A DNA stretch of 64,000 nucleotides from Candidatus Symbiopectobacterium sp. NZEC151 (GCF_025962655.1 NZ_JAGFPE010000001.1:62001-126000); one strand, 5' to 3'. Shown: positions 47,372 through 57,742, counted from the first letter of the stretch. Translations and numbers: made by a program. Notes: generated from the letters alone by a model not told the origin.

Positions 47372-47761
47372 ATGACAGGAAATGGATCGGAAAGACAAAT
47401 TAATTTTTTGGGTGAAAAGCTAGGATTAGATCTAAAATTAGACGAAAAACAACAGGTTTTATTATTAATCGATGGTAAATGTCCCGTGTCACTGCAACTT
47501 GATGATGGAAAATGGTATTTTTATGGCATGGTTCGCCATTTGAAAAATGAAGATAATCCATGCGCTTTCTATCAAAAAACTCTCAAAGAGAGTTTTGAAA
47601 CATTACGCTCGGGGATTGGGGGGCTGTGCCTAAATGAATCATCGGATATTCTCATGTTCGTCGGCGGGGCCCGAGAAACGAATTACAATGCGGATGAGTT
47701 GTACGAAAGTTTAAATCAATTTGTGCAGCGTTTGGATATGTTACGTGAAACGCTGGAATAA
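47372..47761 (+). CDS. Class I type III secretion chaperone-like protein (CesT/SycE family)
   Basis: 129 residues, acidic, GGAGAGGG ribosome site. It has the family build: short N-terminal helix (NFLGEKLGLDL), beta strands QQVLLLID, CPVSLQLD and KWYFYGMV, then a C-terminal helix rich in leucine and glutamate (DELYESLNQFVQRLDMLRETL). Such small dimeric chaperones bind the N-terminal region of one effector and are encoded next to it, as here. The assignment rests on pattern and context; identity to any known chaperone is probably low. Confidence 0.65.
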   Translation: MTGNGSERQINFLGEKLGLDLKLDEKQQVLLLIDGKCPVSLQLDDGKWYFYGMVRHLKNEDNPCAFYQKTLKESFETLRSGIGGLCLNESSDILMFVGGARETNYNADELYESLNQFVQRLDMLRETLE

Positions 47762-47815
47762 GATTGGCTGGAACAGGCCATGCGTTGTCATGGAACCCGA
47801 GAAGTAAGCCGAATA

Positions 47816-47850
47816 ACCTTCCCTGCATACCGCCGTTAAGCAGGGAAGGT
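47816..47850. terminator. Stem between convergent chaperone and NhaC genes
   Basis: ACCTTCCCTGC and GCAGGGAAGGT, eleven paired bases with a 13-base loop. T-runs are weak on both sides. Confidence 0.55.
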
Positions 47851-47858
47851 GATGACGC

Positions 47859-49364
47859 TTATAGTGACTTTTTCTCATCATTTTCTTGCGGTGTGTTCGC
47901 CGCAGTGACGAGAATGCGCCGAATATTTATTCCGGTGATGCCCAATGCCAGCGTGATCAGCGGGGCAGCAATATTAAAGATGGCAAACGGCATGTAGGCC
48001 ATGGTCGAGACACCGAGCACGGCTGCCATATAAGCACCGCAGGAGTTCCAGGGAATCAACGGTGAGGTGACAATACCGGCGTCAGAAACTGCTCTGGAAA
48101 GGTTTTCCGGTGCCAACCCTCGTCGGGCAAATTCAGATTTAAATAAGCGAGTGGGTAACAGCAGAGCGATGTATTGGTCGCCAGCTGCAATGTTTAAACC
48201 AATAGCGGTAGCAACGACCGAAGCAATCAAGCGGCCGACCGTTCTGGCCCGTAATAACAGCGGTGTCACCAGCTTGTTGAGCAGACCAAAATCATCCACC
48301 ATAATGCCAAAGGTAACCGCGCCGATGATGAGCCAAATGGTTAGCAACATGCTATCCATGCCACCACGCGACAGCAACGCATCTATCTGCTCAATCCCTG
48401 AATTCTCCTGAAAGCCGGTTGCCATTGCTGTCCACATGGCTTTTATGGCAAGCAGTGGTGCCGCGGTATCTGGCTCAGCAATAAAACGCAGCACCACTTG
48501 CGGTTGCATTATCGGCGTCATAATGCCCGCCAGTAATGCGGAGCACATAATCGCCAACGACGCAGGCACCTTTAATACCGAGAGCGTAAGTAAAAAGAAC
48601 AAGGGCAGCAGGTTCCAGGGGGTAATGTGGAACAGCTCGTTAAACCGTTTCAACTCATTATCCGTGACGCTGGCATCGAAGGCACTGTGTTGATTAATAC
48701 CCAGCGCAATAAACGCTATCAGGGCAATAGCTGCTGCGGGTAGGGTGGTCCACATCTGAGTACGAATATGTTTATACAGTTCGACGCCATTAAGTTGGGC
48801 AGCCAATACGGTGCTTTCAGAGAGCGGCGATACTTTATCACCCACATAAGCACCGGAAATGACGGCACCGGCGGTGATCTCAGGCGATAAGCCGAGCATA
48901 TTGGCCAATCCGACCAAGCCAACACCCAATGTACCTGCGGTTGTCCATGAACTGCCGATACTGAGTGATACGCCAACACACACCAAAAAAGCGATAGGGT
49001 AAAACCAGTTCGGCATGATCATGACGATGCCGTAATACACCATGGTTGGAATGGTCCCGGACATGTTCCAGGTGCCAATCAATGCACCTACGGAAAAAAG
49101 AATAAAGATGGCACCGGAGACGGTGGCAATTCCTTTTCGTCCTGATTCAGAAATCTCTTCCCAACTGTGGCCATTTTTTAATATGACCATCGAGGTGATC
49201 ATGGTGCTAACAATAATTGCCACTTGCAGCGGGCCATTTACCGCATCCAGGCCGAACAGGGCAACAGACGCGCCCACCAGCAGGATCAAGGTGACTACCG
49301 GGATCAACGCATCAAAATAACTGGGCGCTTTTATTGTGCGGGGAGGCTTGGGATCGCTGACCAT
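47859..49364 (-). CDS. NhaC-family Na+/H+ antiporter
   Basis: 501 residues. The ATG at 49364 (MVSDPKPP) has GGAG nearby; the frame runs 48 codons further upstream with no signal. About 11-12 helices with the NhaC features GAVISGAYVGDKVSPLSESTVLAAQ and TSPLIPWNSCGAYMA. NhaC-type proteins exchange Na+ for H+ or malate for lactate (MleN type). Monocistronic. Confidence 0.9.
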   Translation of the reverse strand: MVSDPKPPRTIKAPSYFDALIPVVTLILLVGASVALFGLDAVNGPLQVAIIVSTMITSMVILKNGHSWEEISESGRKGIATVSGAIFILFSVGALIGTWNMSGTIPTMVYYGIVMIMPNWFYPIAFLVCVGVSLSIGSSWTTAGTLGVGLVGLANMLGLSPEITAGAVISGAYVGDKVSPLSESTVLAAQLNGVELYKHIRTQMWTTLPAAAIALIAFIALGINQHSAFDASVTDNELKRFNELFHITPWNLLPLFFLLTLSVLKVPASLAIMCSALLAGIMTPIMQPQVVLRFIAEPDTAAPLLAIKAMWTAMATGFQENSGIEQIDALLSRGGMDSMLLTIWLIIGAVTFGIMVDDFGLLNKLVTPLLLRARTVGRLIASVVATAIGLNIAAGDQYIALLLPTRLFKSEFARRGLAPENLSRAVSDAGIVTSPLIPWNSCGAYMAAVLGVSTMAYMPFAIFNIAAPLITLALGITGINIRRILVTAANTPQENDEKKSL

Positions 49365-49532
49365 ATATGCTCCATATCCCGTTAAGGTAAAAAGTTTTTT
49401 TAAATTCGGAATGATCGTGTTGCGCGGTTCGTTCTGGCTTAAGCATAGTCGCTTTTTGCAATCGTATAGAGAATGTAATGAGGCTGAATGTTGGAAGGGG
49501 GGCTGCACACCCTACGTTCGCTCTGGGCCAAA

Positions 49533-49580
49533 AAAATCAGATGTCGCAGTACAGGGCGACTTCTGATTTTTATTTTATCT
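49533..49580 (+). terminator. Orphan terminator in the nhaC/sulP divergent region
   Basis: AAAATCAGATGTCGC pairs with GCGACTTCTGATTTT with one mismatch, followed by TATTTTATCT. It sits upstream of both divergent genes, so it must end a leader transcript of sulP, a small RNA, or a very short gene starting after 49365. Confidence 0.7.
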
Positions 49581-49713
49581 CTGCCATACTTCCAATCATT
49601 AGTGCGTTGTTTGTATGCAATCCATTCCCGCTGTGCAGCGCGTTCTGTCGCCAGTCAGCGAAAGGATTGCATGATGCAATTTATTGCGAAAATGATAATT
49701 AAAGGGAAGAAGT

Positions 49714-51435
49714 ATGCAGTGGAAATCCCTGACGCCTGGCCTGACAAATCTGCTTGCTTATGAACGCACCTGGTTAAAGCACGACATTCGTGCGGGGCTT
49801 TCAGTGGCGGCCGTCGCATTGCCGGTGGCGATCGCTTATGCCGAACTGGCCGGGGTAAGCGCAATCGTTGGGCTCTACTCCTGTATTTTGCCGATGGTCG
49901 CCTACGCCATTTTCGGCTCTTCGCGGCAATTGATTGTTGGCCCGGATGCCGCTACCTGCGCGGTTATCGCGGCGGTCATCACCCCCTTGGCGGCGGGAAA
50001 TACGGAGCTTCACTGGCAACTGGCGATTGTAATGACGTTGATGATGGGGACATGGTGTCTCATTGCCAGTCGATTCAAGCTGGGTGCCATTGCGGATTTG
50101 TTGTCCCGCCCGATATTGAGTGGATTGCTCAACGGCGTTGCGCTAACCATCATAGTAAACCAGATCAGCAACGTGTTTGGTTTTTCATCTCCCTCCAGTG
50201 AACTGATTGAGCGTATTTATGCGCTACCGTCGAATCTGGCAAACAGCCATTGGCCGACGGTGGGCATCTCGTTGCTGACGCTGCTATGCCTGTTTGGCGT
50301 GCGCTATCTTCGTCCGAATTGGCCCGCACCGCTCTTTGCCATCGTATTGACGACAGGGCTGACCTGGGCGGCAAACCTGCCGCGCTTTGGGATAGAAACG
50401 GTTTCTGGTTATACCGGTGGCGGTTTGCCTACCGTATCCTGGCCGGATTTCAAACCCGGCTTGCTGCGAGAACTGGTGATCCCTGCGTTGAACCTCGCGG
50501 TGGTCAGTTTTGTGAGCATGATGCTGACGGCGCGCAGTTTCGCGGCAAAAAATGGTTACGAGGTGGATGTAAACAGTGAATTCCGCGCACTTGGACTGGT
50601 GAATATCGTCTCTGGTTTATCGCAGGGCTTTGCCATTAGCGGGGCGAATTCGCGTACGGCGGTTAACGATGCCAACGGTGGCAAAAGTCAGTTGGTGTCT
50701 GTGATCGCCGCCTTGGCGATTGCTCTGGTGGTCGCATTGTTAAGTGAGCCCCTGCAATATATTCCTATTGCGGTACTCGGCGTCATTTTGATTTATGCGT
50801 CGTGGGGGCTGCTGGATTTACGCAGTATATCCCAATTGCGGAAGCGCAATCGCCCGGCATTCTACCTGGCTCTGTTTACTTTTCTGAGTGTGCTGCTGGT
50901 GGGCATTATTCCGGGGATTGGATTGGCGGTGTTGCTGGGGTTGTTGCAATTCCTTCAGACAGTATTCCGACCGACGGAGCATTTGCTCGGCGTCAATGCC
51001 GAAGGCATGATCCATTCATTAAATAACGGCAATGATTGTGATATCAGAGCGGTGGACGGCGTTATCATGTACCGTTTCAATTCTCCATTAACCTATTTCA
51101 ACGTTGCCTATTTTAAGCGTCGCATTACCGATCTGGTGGATGGCGATACTTCTCAGCCGCGCTGGGTGGTGATTGATGCGGTAGCCAGCTTTACCCATGC
51201 CGATGTCAGCGTGCTGGCAGCCATCGACGAATTGAAACGCGAGCTCAAACAGCGTGGGATTAATCTGGTGCTTGCAGGACGACGGACTGAATTAACCCGC
51301 TGGTTCCGTATGAACCGTGCCGACAATAAGGTGCACGATTTGATTCTGGTGCCGGACCTGTATTTGGCATTACGGTTGATTCAGAGTAAAGAGTGCAAGG
51401 AGTCAAACACGCTAAGGGCGGACAGTCCGCCCTGA
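49714..51435 (+). CDS. SulP-family anion transporter with STAS domain
   Basis: 573 residues: SulP membrane domain (residues ~20-430, about 12-14 helices; ISGANSRTAVNDANGGKSQLV is the family signature region) and a C-terminal STAS domain (~450-560, DAVASFTHADVSVLAAIDEL). Relatives carry sulfate, bicarbonate or C4-dicarboxylates (DauA). Ribosome site AAGGGAAG. Ends ten bases from the convergent alcohol dehydrogenase. Confidence 0.92.
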   Translation: MQWKSLTPGLTNLLAYERTWLKHDIRAGLSVAAVALPVAIAYAELAGVSAIVGLYSCILPMVAYAIFGSSRQLIVGPDAATCAVIAAVITPLAAGNTELHWQLAIVMTLMMGTWCLIASRFKLGAIADLLSRPILSGLLNGVALTIIVNQISNVFGFSSPSSELIERIYALPSNLANSHWPTVGISLLTLLCLFGVRYLRPNWPAPLFAIVLTTGLTWAANLPRFGIETVSGYTGGGLPTVSWPDFKPGLLRELVIPALNLAVVSFVSMMLTARSFAAKNGYEVDVNSEFRALGLVNIVSGLSQGFAISGANSRTAVNDANGGKSQLVSVIAALAIALVVALLSEPLQYIPIAVLGVILIYASWGLLDLRSISQLRKRNRPAFYLALFTFLSVLLVGIIPGIGLAVLLGLLQFLQTVFRPTEHLLGVNAEGMIHSLNNGNDCDIRAVDGVIMYRFNSPLTYFNVAYFKRRITDLVDGDTSQPRWVVIDAVASFTHADVSVLAAIDELKRELKQRGINLVLAGRRTELTRWFRMNRADNKVHDLILVPDLYLALRLIQSKECKESNTLRADSPP

Positions 51436-51444
51436 TGACGTAAG

Positions 51445-52494
51445 TTATTGCAGCGTGGACATATCCAGCACGAATCGATATTTCACATCGCCTTTTTTCA
51501 GACGAGAAAACGCCTCATTAATCTGACTGGCACTGATTAATTCGATATCAGCCGTAATACCGTGTTCAGCGCAAAACTCAAGCATTTCCTGGGTTTCTGC
51601 AATGCCGCCGATATTCGAGCCGGAGAAACTACGACGTCCTTTAACGACATTAAATGCCCCAATTTCGATCGGCTCCGGTGGCAACCCTACCAGCACCACG
51701 GAGCCATCAATTTTCAGTAAGTTAAGGTATGCATTGACATCATGCTTTGCGGAAACCGTATCGAGGATCAGATCGACCTTACTGGCAAACGCTGCCATCT
51801 GCTGTGGATCGGTCGATAGCACTGCCTGATGTGCGCCAAGGCGAGTGGCATCTGCCACTTTGGCTTGCGATGTGGTAAAGACCACCACATGTGCGCCCAT
51901 CGCTTTGGCAATTTTGATCGCGACGTGTCCGAGTCCACCGATGCCTAGAATGCCCACCACTTTCCCCGCGCCGGCCTGCCAGTGTTTGAGCGGTGAGTAC
52001 ACCGTAATACCGGCACACAGCAGCGGCGCAGCTGATGCCAAATCCAACGCAGCGGGCATTTTCAACGTGTATTTTTCACGACAGACGTAGGTTTGTGCGA
52101 AGCCACCGTAGGTCATTCCCCCCAGATGCGTATCCGGTGAGTTAAAGGAGAGCGTAGTGCCGGATTCACAGAACTGTTCGAGGTCGCTGCGGCAGGTGGG
52201 ACATGTACCGCATGCGTCAACAATGCAGCCCACCGCAGCGTAATCGCCTGGTTTAAATCGGGTTACGTCACGGCCTACCGCGATAACGCGGCCCACTATT
52301 TCGTGTCCGGGGACCATAGGGTAGTGTGCTGCACCAAAATCATCGTTGAGTTGATGGAGATCGGAATGGCAAATTCCGCAGTAGAGAATTTCCATCTCAA
52401 CGTCATCGCTCAGTAATCCGCGGCGTTTAATACTGAATGTGGTTAACGGGTTGGTTGCCGCATCGGTGCCAATGGCTTTGATGGTTTTAAACAT
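51445..52494 (-). CDS. Zinc-dependent alcohol dehydrogenase (YahK/cinnamyl-alcohol type)
   Basis: 349 residues. Catalytic zinc ligands in CGICHSDLH and GHE, structural zinc cysteines in CIVDACGTCPTCRSDLEQFC, and Rossmann motif GIGGLGHVAIK. Typically NADPH-linked aldehyde reduction. Followed upstream on the same strand by an aldo-keto reductase gene (20-base gap) and an exported flavodoxin, a set seen in aldehyde-stress loci. Confidence 0.93.
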   Translation of the reverse strand: MFKTIKAIGTDAATNPLTTFSIKRRGLLSDDVEMEILYCGICHSDLHQLNDDFGAAHYPMVPGHEIVGRVIAVGRDVTRFKPGDYAAVGCIVDACGTCPTCRSDLEQFCESGTTLSFNSPDTHLGGMTYGGFAQTYVCREKYTLKMPAALDLASAAPLLCAGITVYSPLKHWQAGAGKVVGILGIGGLGHVAIKIAKAMGAHVVVFTTSQAKVADATRLGAHQAVLSTDPQQMAAFASKVDLILDTVSAKHDVNAYLNLLKIDGSVVLVGLPPEPIEIGAFNVVKGRRSFSGSNIGGIAETQEMLEFCAEHGITADIELISASQINEAFSRLKKGDVKYRFVLDMSTLQ

Positions 52495-52514
52495 AATTAT
52501 TATCTCTATGAAAA

Positions 52515-53588
<1,074 letters not shown>

Positions 53589-53635
53589 CTAGGGTTTATT
53601 AACTGAATTCATTAATTACCGCCCGCGTTTGGTAT

Positions 53636-54229
53636 TTAGCGCGAGAAGGTAGTTAACCAGCGGGTCACGGTTTCCGTGGTTCTTCGCTCCTGATCGCATT
53701 CGATAATAAGCGGTTTTTCTCGTCTGGCATGGGGTGCCAGTGTCGCTAATACCGCTTCGCTGTTACCAACGCCATATCCGCCATGGGTGATAAAAGGAAC
53801 CAGCGCTTTGTCTGCCAAATTGTGGGTAGTGAGAAAGGTTTGCACCACCGGGGGAAGGGTTGTCCCCCAAATAGGAAAACCTAAATAAATCGTTTGATAA
53901 TGTTCAATGTTGCTGACACTGCTTTTTAACGGTGGCCTGAAGCCACGGTCGCGTTCTATTTTTGCCTGCTCTACCGTCTGAAAATAATCATCCGGATAGG
54001 GCGTGGCAGGCTCAATCTCAAACAGATCGCTTTGCAGGCTGCGATGAATAACCCCCGCGATGACGCGTGTGTTACCACTGCGGGATAAATAAGCGACCAG
54101 AGTGCGTCGGTCTTTTAGGGGTAACTCAGCGCTGGCGCTAGCGGAGGAAGGAAGAACCATCTTCGCCACAGTTAAGCTGGCCAATGAGGTAAGCAGCGCT
54201 CTTCGAGTGCGATCGTGTTGGTGTGACAT
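53636..54229 (-). CDS. Exported flavodoxin-like protein
   Basis: 197 residues from the ATG at 54229 (GGAG upstream). N-terminal twin-arginine-like signal (RTRRALLTSLASLTVAKMVLPSSASA) and flavodoxin fold with the FMN phosphate loop LSRSGNTR and later LGFPIWGTTLPP. Such periplasmic flavodoxins often accompany aldehyde reductases; function unproven. The ~600 bases upstream (54230-54827) are very AT-rich and hold no gene I can support. Confidence 0.87.
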   Translation of the reverse strand: MSHQHDRTRRALLTSLASLTVAKMVLPSSASASAELPLKDRRTLVAYLSRSGNTRVIAGVIHRSLQSDLFEIEPATPYPDDYFQTVEQAKIERDRGFRPPLKSSVSNIEHYQTIYLGFPIWGTTLPPVVQTFLTTHNLADKALVPFITHGGYGVGNSEAVLATLAPHARREKPLIIECDQERRTTETVTRWLTTFSR

Positions 54230-54827
54230 GTATGATTCTCCGCAGAAATGGATGCTAGACAACCCGCGCGGTGATGCAGGAGCAGAGCAGCATCAGCGAG
54301 CCCAAGATAACAGAAGATGTACAGTGAGATAATCGTATTGTATTGATTAGTATTATGAATATGCCTCATTAAAGGCATAGCACTGTCTCAGTGAGTGACA
54401 GTAGTGTTTCGTTATTTAACGGTGTGAGAAGTAATGTGTTAAAGAAATGGCATAATTGTCTTAAATATACATAAAAAATCATCTTAATATTTAAAGTTAC
54501 ACTGTATTTTTTTAAACAATATTTATATGTTTTGCGAAGAATAACGTGACGCTTGGCGTGTGATATGGGTTTTGTTTTTTTAAAGCATGCAATTATGTAA
54601 TTGATCTTCTTGTTGTTTTCAAGTTTTTTGATGATTGTTTATATGTATCGTGGTATTAAAATATTAATGGTGATAATTTCATAATGTGCATAGGTGAATA
54701 GATTGTCATCCAGTCATAACCCTATTTTTAAATTTTTTATTACATTATAGAGTGTGCCGCTTTTGTATTTTTATAAATCATATTTTGTTATGTTTATTAT
54801 TGAGGGCACATTTGTGTTTAATAAGTT

Positions 54828-56606
54828 ATGAATGATAATTTAACATGTCGTTTCTTTCGGCAACTGGGGATGGTTTTCGCTTTGGTTAGTTGTTCTCAGG
54901 CGAATAAAAGTGATGAGAAAACGCACACGCCTGTTATTAAATATACAAAAGAGGATACGAGACGCCATTTGATTTCACCATCAGTCACAGATAATACCTC
55001 TATTAGGCATTCCGCTACGTCAATGAAAAGGGAAGACATGAATATTCGGGGAGAGGCACAGGCTGGTTTGGGCGCGTTTGGCCGCCAGTCTGGGAGTACC
55101 ACGCTGAATGTATTACTGCCATTGCAAGAAAATGAAAAGCGCATGTTGTTCGGCCAATTCGGTGGATATCATCACAAACATAAAAACAGCGTCAGTGTGG
55201 GAGTAGGTCAGCGTCATTTTGGCAATGACTGGGGATTGGGGTATAACATTTTCTATGATGCGCAGATGTCAAAATCAATTTACCACCGCCTTGGTGTTGG
55301 CGGGGAGTTATGGTTTGATAATGCTCGTTTTACGGCAAATGGATATTATGGCCTAACCCGTAACCGGGATGTTGATGAAAAACCAGGGTATTACGCGGAT
55401 GTCGCTCATGGTTATGATGTCAATTTGCAAGCGTGGATACCGGGGTATCGTCAGCTTAGTGGTCGGGTGAAATTTGAGCAATACTTTGGCGATAGCGTTG
55501 CGCTTACCAAGAAAGGGAAAGATGCCAGAAATCCACATGCGCTATCATTAGGGCTCAGCTATGCGCCTATTCCACTGCTACAGTTTGATATTGATCGCGT
55601 ATTGGGTAGCCAAAAGCAGACTGAAAACCGTTTTGGGGTCTCTGTTCGTTACCAATTTGGGGTCCCCCTCTCTTTGCAACTTGATCCAACCTACACCGCA
55701 TCCCAGTACTTAAAGAAAGCAAAAAATTATCATGTTGTTGATCGTAACAACGATATAAAGCTTTCGTTTCGAGAGAAGCCCTCTCAACGGATAGAAAAAC
55801 CAGTAATAAAAGCCCCCGTTGCGCCAACGCCAGTACCACCAAAGGCACCACCAAAGGCACCACGAGAGGCACCACGGGAGATACCACGGGAGACACCGCG
55901 GGAGATACCACGGGAGACACCACGGGAGACGCCGCGGGAGATACCACGGGAGACACCACGGGAGATACCACGGGAGACGCCGCGGGAGATACCACGGGAG
56001 ACGCCGCGGGAGATACCACGGGAGATACCACGGGAGACGCCGCGGGAGACGCCGCGGGAGATACCACGGGAGACACCACGGGAGACGCCGCGGGAAATAC
56101 CACGGGAGACGCCACGGGAGGTACCACGGGAGACACCAACCCCATCAGGGGGGCCTGAATGGCCAGAACCACCCGTCTCAACGCCAGAAGGAGCTCCATG
56201 TTTAGAGTGTGAAGATTTAGTGCCAGGAGCAATCCCTCCTGTTGACGATGAAGCTTTTGAGGATGAAGACAGGGCAGTAAACCCTAAAGGGGCGCCGGAA
56301 TGGCCAGAAGGGCCAAAACCACCTGTTGTAACGCCTGAAGGCGATCCATGTTTAGAGTGTGGAGACCTAGTGCCAGGAGCAAACCCTAACGATGACGTAG
56401 AACCGATTAATAGACAGCCTGATATTTATGTTTATCCACCCAGCCCTGATGGTATACCACTCAAAGCAAGCCCTGCTAAGCTGGAGCGTCATACATTAGT
56501 TGATGAAGCCGTGAATTCCGAAGGGTTTGTGATTGTTGAACCCTCGGGAACAAAAAGGGATTCGTCAGACAAGCAATATGGTTTTGAGTTTGTCGACGCC
56601 TCTTAA
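54828..56606 (+). CDS. Intimin/invasin-type inverse autotransporter with proline-rich passenger
   Basis: 592 residues. The N-terminus is unusual: a short hydrophobic run ending ALVSC (Cys22) that fits a lipobox. Residues ~70-320 are the inverse-autotransporter beta-barrel: AGLGAFGRQSGSTTLNVLLPL, GVGQRHFGNDWGLGYNIFYD, GVGGELWFDNARFTANGYYG, ending with HVVDRNNDIKLSFREKP, the usual barrel-to-passenger junction. The passenger has no Ig-like domains. It is 23 PREX tetrapeptides (345-436), then two ~45-residue repeats each with EWPE and CLEC, then a short tail. Likely displayed on the cell surface. The ribosome site is weak (GAGGGC is ~19 bases off). Confidence 0.85.
   Translation: MNDNLTCRFFRQLGMVFALVSCSQANKSDEKTHTPVIKYTKEDTRRHLISPSVTDNTSIRHSATSMKREDMNIRGEAQAGLGAFGRQSGSTTLNVLLPLQENEKRMLFGQFGGYHHKHKNSVSVGVGQRHFGNDWGLGYNIFYDAQMSKSIYHRLGVGGELWFDNARFTANGYYGLTRNRDVDEKPGYYADVAHGYDVNLQAWIPGYRQLSGRVKFEQYFGDSVALTKKGKDARNPHALSLGLSYAPIPLLQFDIDRVLGSQKQTENRFGVSVRYQFGVPLSLQLDPTYTASQYLKKAKNYHVVDRNNDIKLSFREKPSQRIEKPVIKAPVAPTPVPPKAPPKAPREAPREIPRETPREIPRETPRETPREIPRETPREIPRETPREIPRETPREIPREIPRETPRETPREIPRETPRETPREIPRETPREVPRETPTPSGGPEWPEPPVSTPEGAPCLECEDLVPGAIPPVDDEAFEDEDRAVNPKGAPEWPEGPKPPVVTPEGDPCLECGDLVPGANPNDDVEPINRQPDIYVYPPSPDGIPLKASPAKLERHTLVDEAVNSEGFVIVEPSGTKRDSSDKQYGFEFVDAS
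55860..56135 (+). repeat. 23 tandem 12-base repeats encoding PRE(T/I/A/V)
   Basis: Units of the form CCACGGGAGACA or CCACGGGAGATA, in frame with the autotransporter. The near-identity at DNA level means copy number can change by slippage. The opposite strand also stays open here, which is a side effect of the repeat. Confidence 0.95.
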
Positions 56607-56731
56607 CGTGTGGTGGCATCTGACCTGACCACCACCGCAGGGCTATAAGTAACGTGCAAGCGGCGTTCGCTAGGTGGCAGTGATGTCGATGCTATTGGAA
56701 ATAGGCAATCCCTTGAGGTCTGCGTTTGTCA

Positions 56732-56749
56732 GGGCTGCGTCAGCAGCCC
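56732..56749. other. Stem-loop between autotransporter and yajD
   Basis: GGGCTGC-GTCA-GCAGCCC; no T-run. Possible weak terminator for the convergent genes. Confidence 0.35.
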
Positions 56750-56774
56750 ATGCCAGAAGCAGAGAGTGCTGATA

Positions 56775-57119
56775 TTATTTCTTGTTAAGCATCGACTTCA
56801 AATCGGCAAACGGATTATAGGTGGCAGCCGCAACGTCTTTTTGCGCATCCTCTCCCGCCACAACGGTTGTGCCGTATTGGTCAGCCTCAGTGTACTTCGA
56901 GTGTTCATGATCATGGCAATACAGACACAGCAACTCCCAGTTGCTGCCATCTTCCGGGTTATTGGTATGGTCATGATCGATATGATGCACCGTTAATTCG
57001 CGCAGGTTGGAATAAACAAACTCCCGCGAGCAGCGTCCGCACACCCACGGGTAAATTTTTAGTGCTTTCTCACGGTAGCCGCTTTCCAGCCGTGCGTAGT
57101 TTTTGGGAATCAGAGCCAT
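56775..57119 (-). CDS. yajD: HNH nuclease-family protein YajD
   Basis: 114 residues, matching enterobacterial YajD. Zinc-binding cysteine pairs CGRC and CLYC flank the HNH core LTVHHIDHDHTNNPEDGSNW. Family members have a nuclease fold; the physiological role is unknown. Confidence 0.93.
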   Translation of the reverse strand: MALIPKNYARLESGYREKALKIYPWVCGRCSREFVYSNLRELTVHHIDHDHTNNPEDGSNWELLCLYCHDHEHSKYTEADQYGTTVVAGEDAQKDVAAATYNPFADLKSMLNKK

Positions 57120-57307
57120 TGCCGATGTTACCTGTTATAAAGAGAGTGTTTACGATAGTGTCCCCAATATATCTCATAGTAGAGCAAGAGAAAAAATGAA
57201 AGCAGAAGATCCGGTTGGTTTTAATGGTACATACTCCATACCGTCACGATGCATATCGCAAAAGAATGAGAATGGCGCCGTCGACGCATTGACAGAGGAA
57301 ATTGCTT

Positions 57308-57742
57308 GTGGAAACTTATCTGCTACATCGTGGTAGGCTTATCGATCATATTCAGCTCGTTGTAAACGACTTCGAGCTAAGCAAAGCGTTTTATCAGGCC
57401 GTACTGGCCGTTCTTGAGATCCCCATCATAAACACATCTGACGATTATTTCTGGGCAGATGAACTTGTGGTGTGTTCAGTCAAAAGCGAGGGTTCTCTGG
57501 GAAAACCGACAGGGCGTCACCATCTGGCTTTTCAGGCCAAAGATCGTGAAACCGTAAAGGCTTTTTATCATACCGCACTGACACATGGGGGGCGTGACAA
57601 CGGCGCGCCTGGTGAACGAACCTACCACCCTGGGTACTACGCGGCTTTTGTGATCGATCCCGATGGGAACAATATCGAGGCGGTTTACCATGGCGAGGCA
57701 GAGCGCAGCACACACGCCGTGGAAATCCGTTTCAACCTCTAA
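57308..57742 (+). CDS. VOC (glyoxalase/bleomycin-resistance fold) protein
   Basis: 144 residues from a GTG with GAGG about ten bases upstream; a TTG at 57302 is an alternative. Most family members start at (M)IDHI..., so ~12 extra residues precede the domain here. Metal-binding motifs: IDHIQLVV, RHHLAFQA, HPGYYAAFVIDPDGNNIEAV. Single-domain VOC protein of unknown substrate. Confidence 0.85.
   Translation: METYLLHRGRLIDHIQLVVNDFELSKAFYQAVLAVLEIPIINTSDDYFWADELVVCSVKSEGSLGKPTGRHHLAFQAKDRETVKAFYHTALTHGGRDNGAPGERTYHPGYYAAFVIDPDGNNIEAVYHGEAERSTHAVEIRFNL

Noticed and set aside
55567..56232. Long minus-strand frame rich in Ser, Pro and Val opposite the autotransporter
   Set aside because: It is only the reverse reading of the 12-base repeats, with no ribosome site or known domain.
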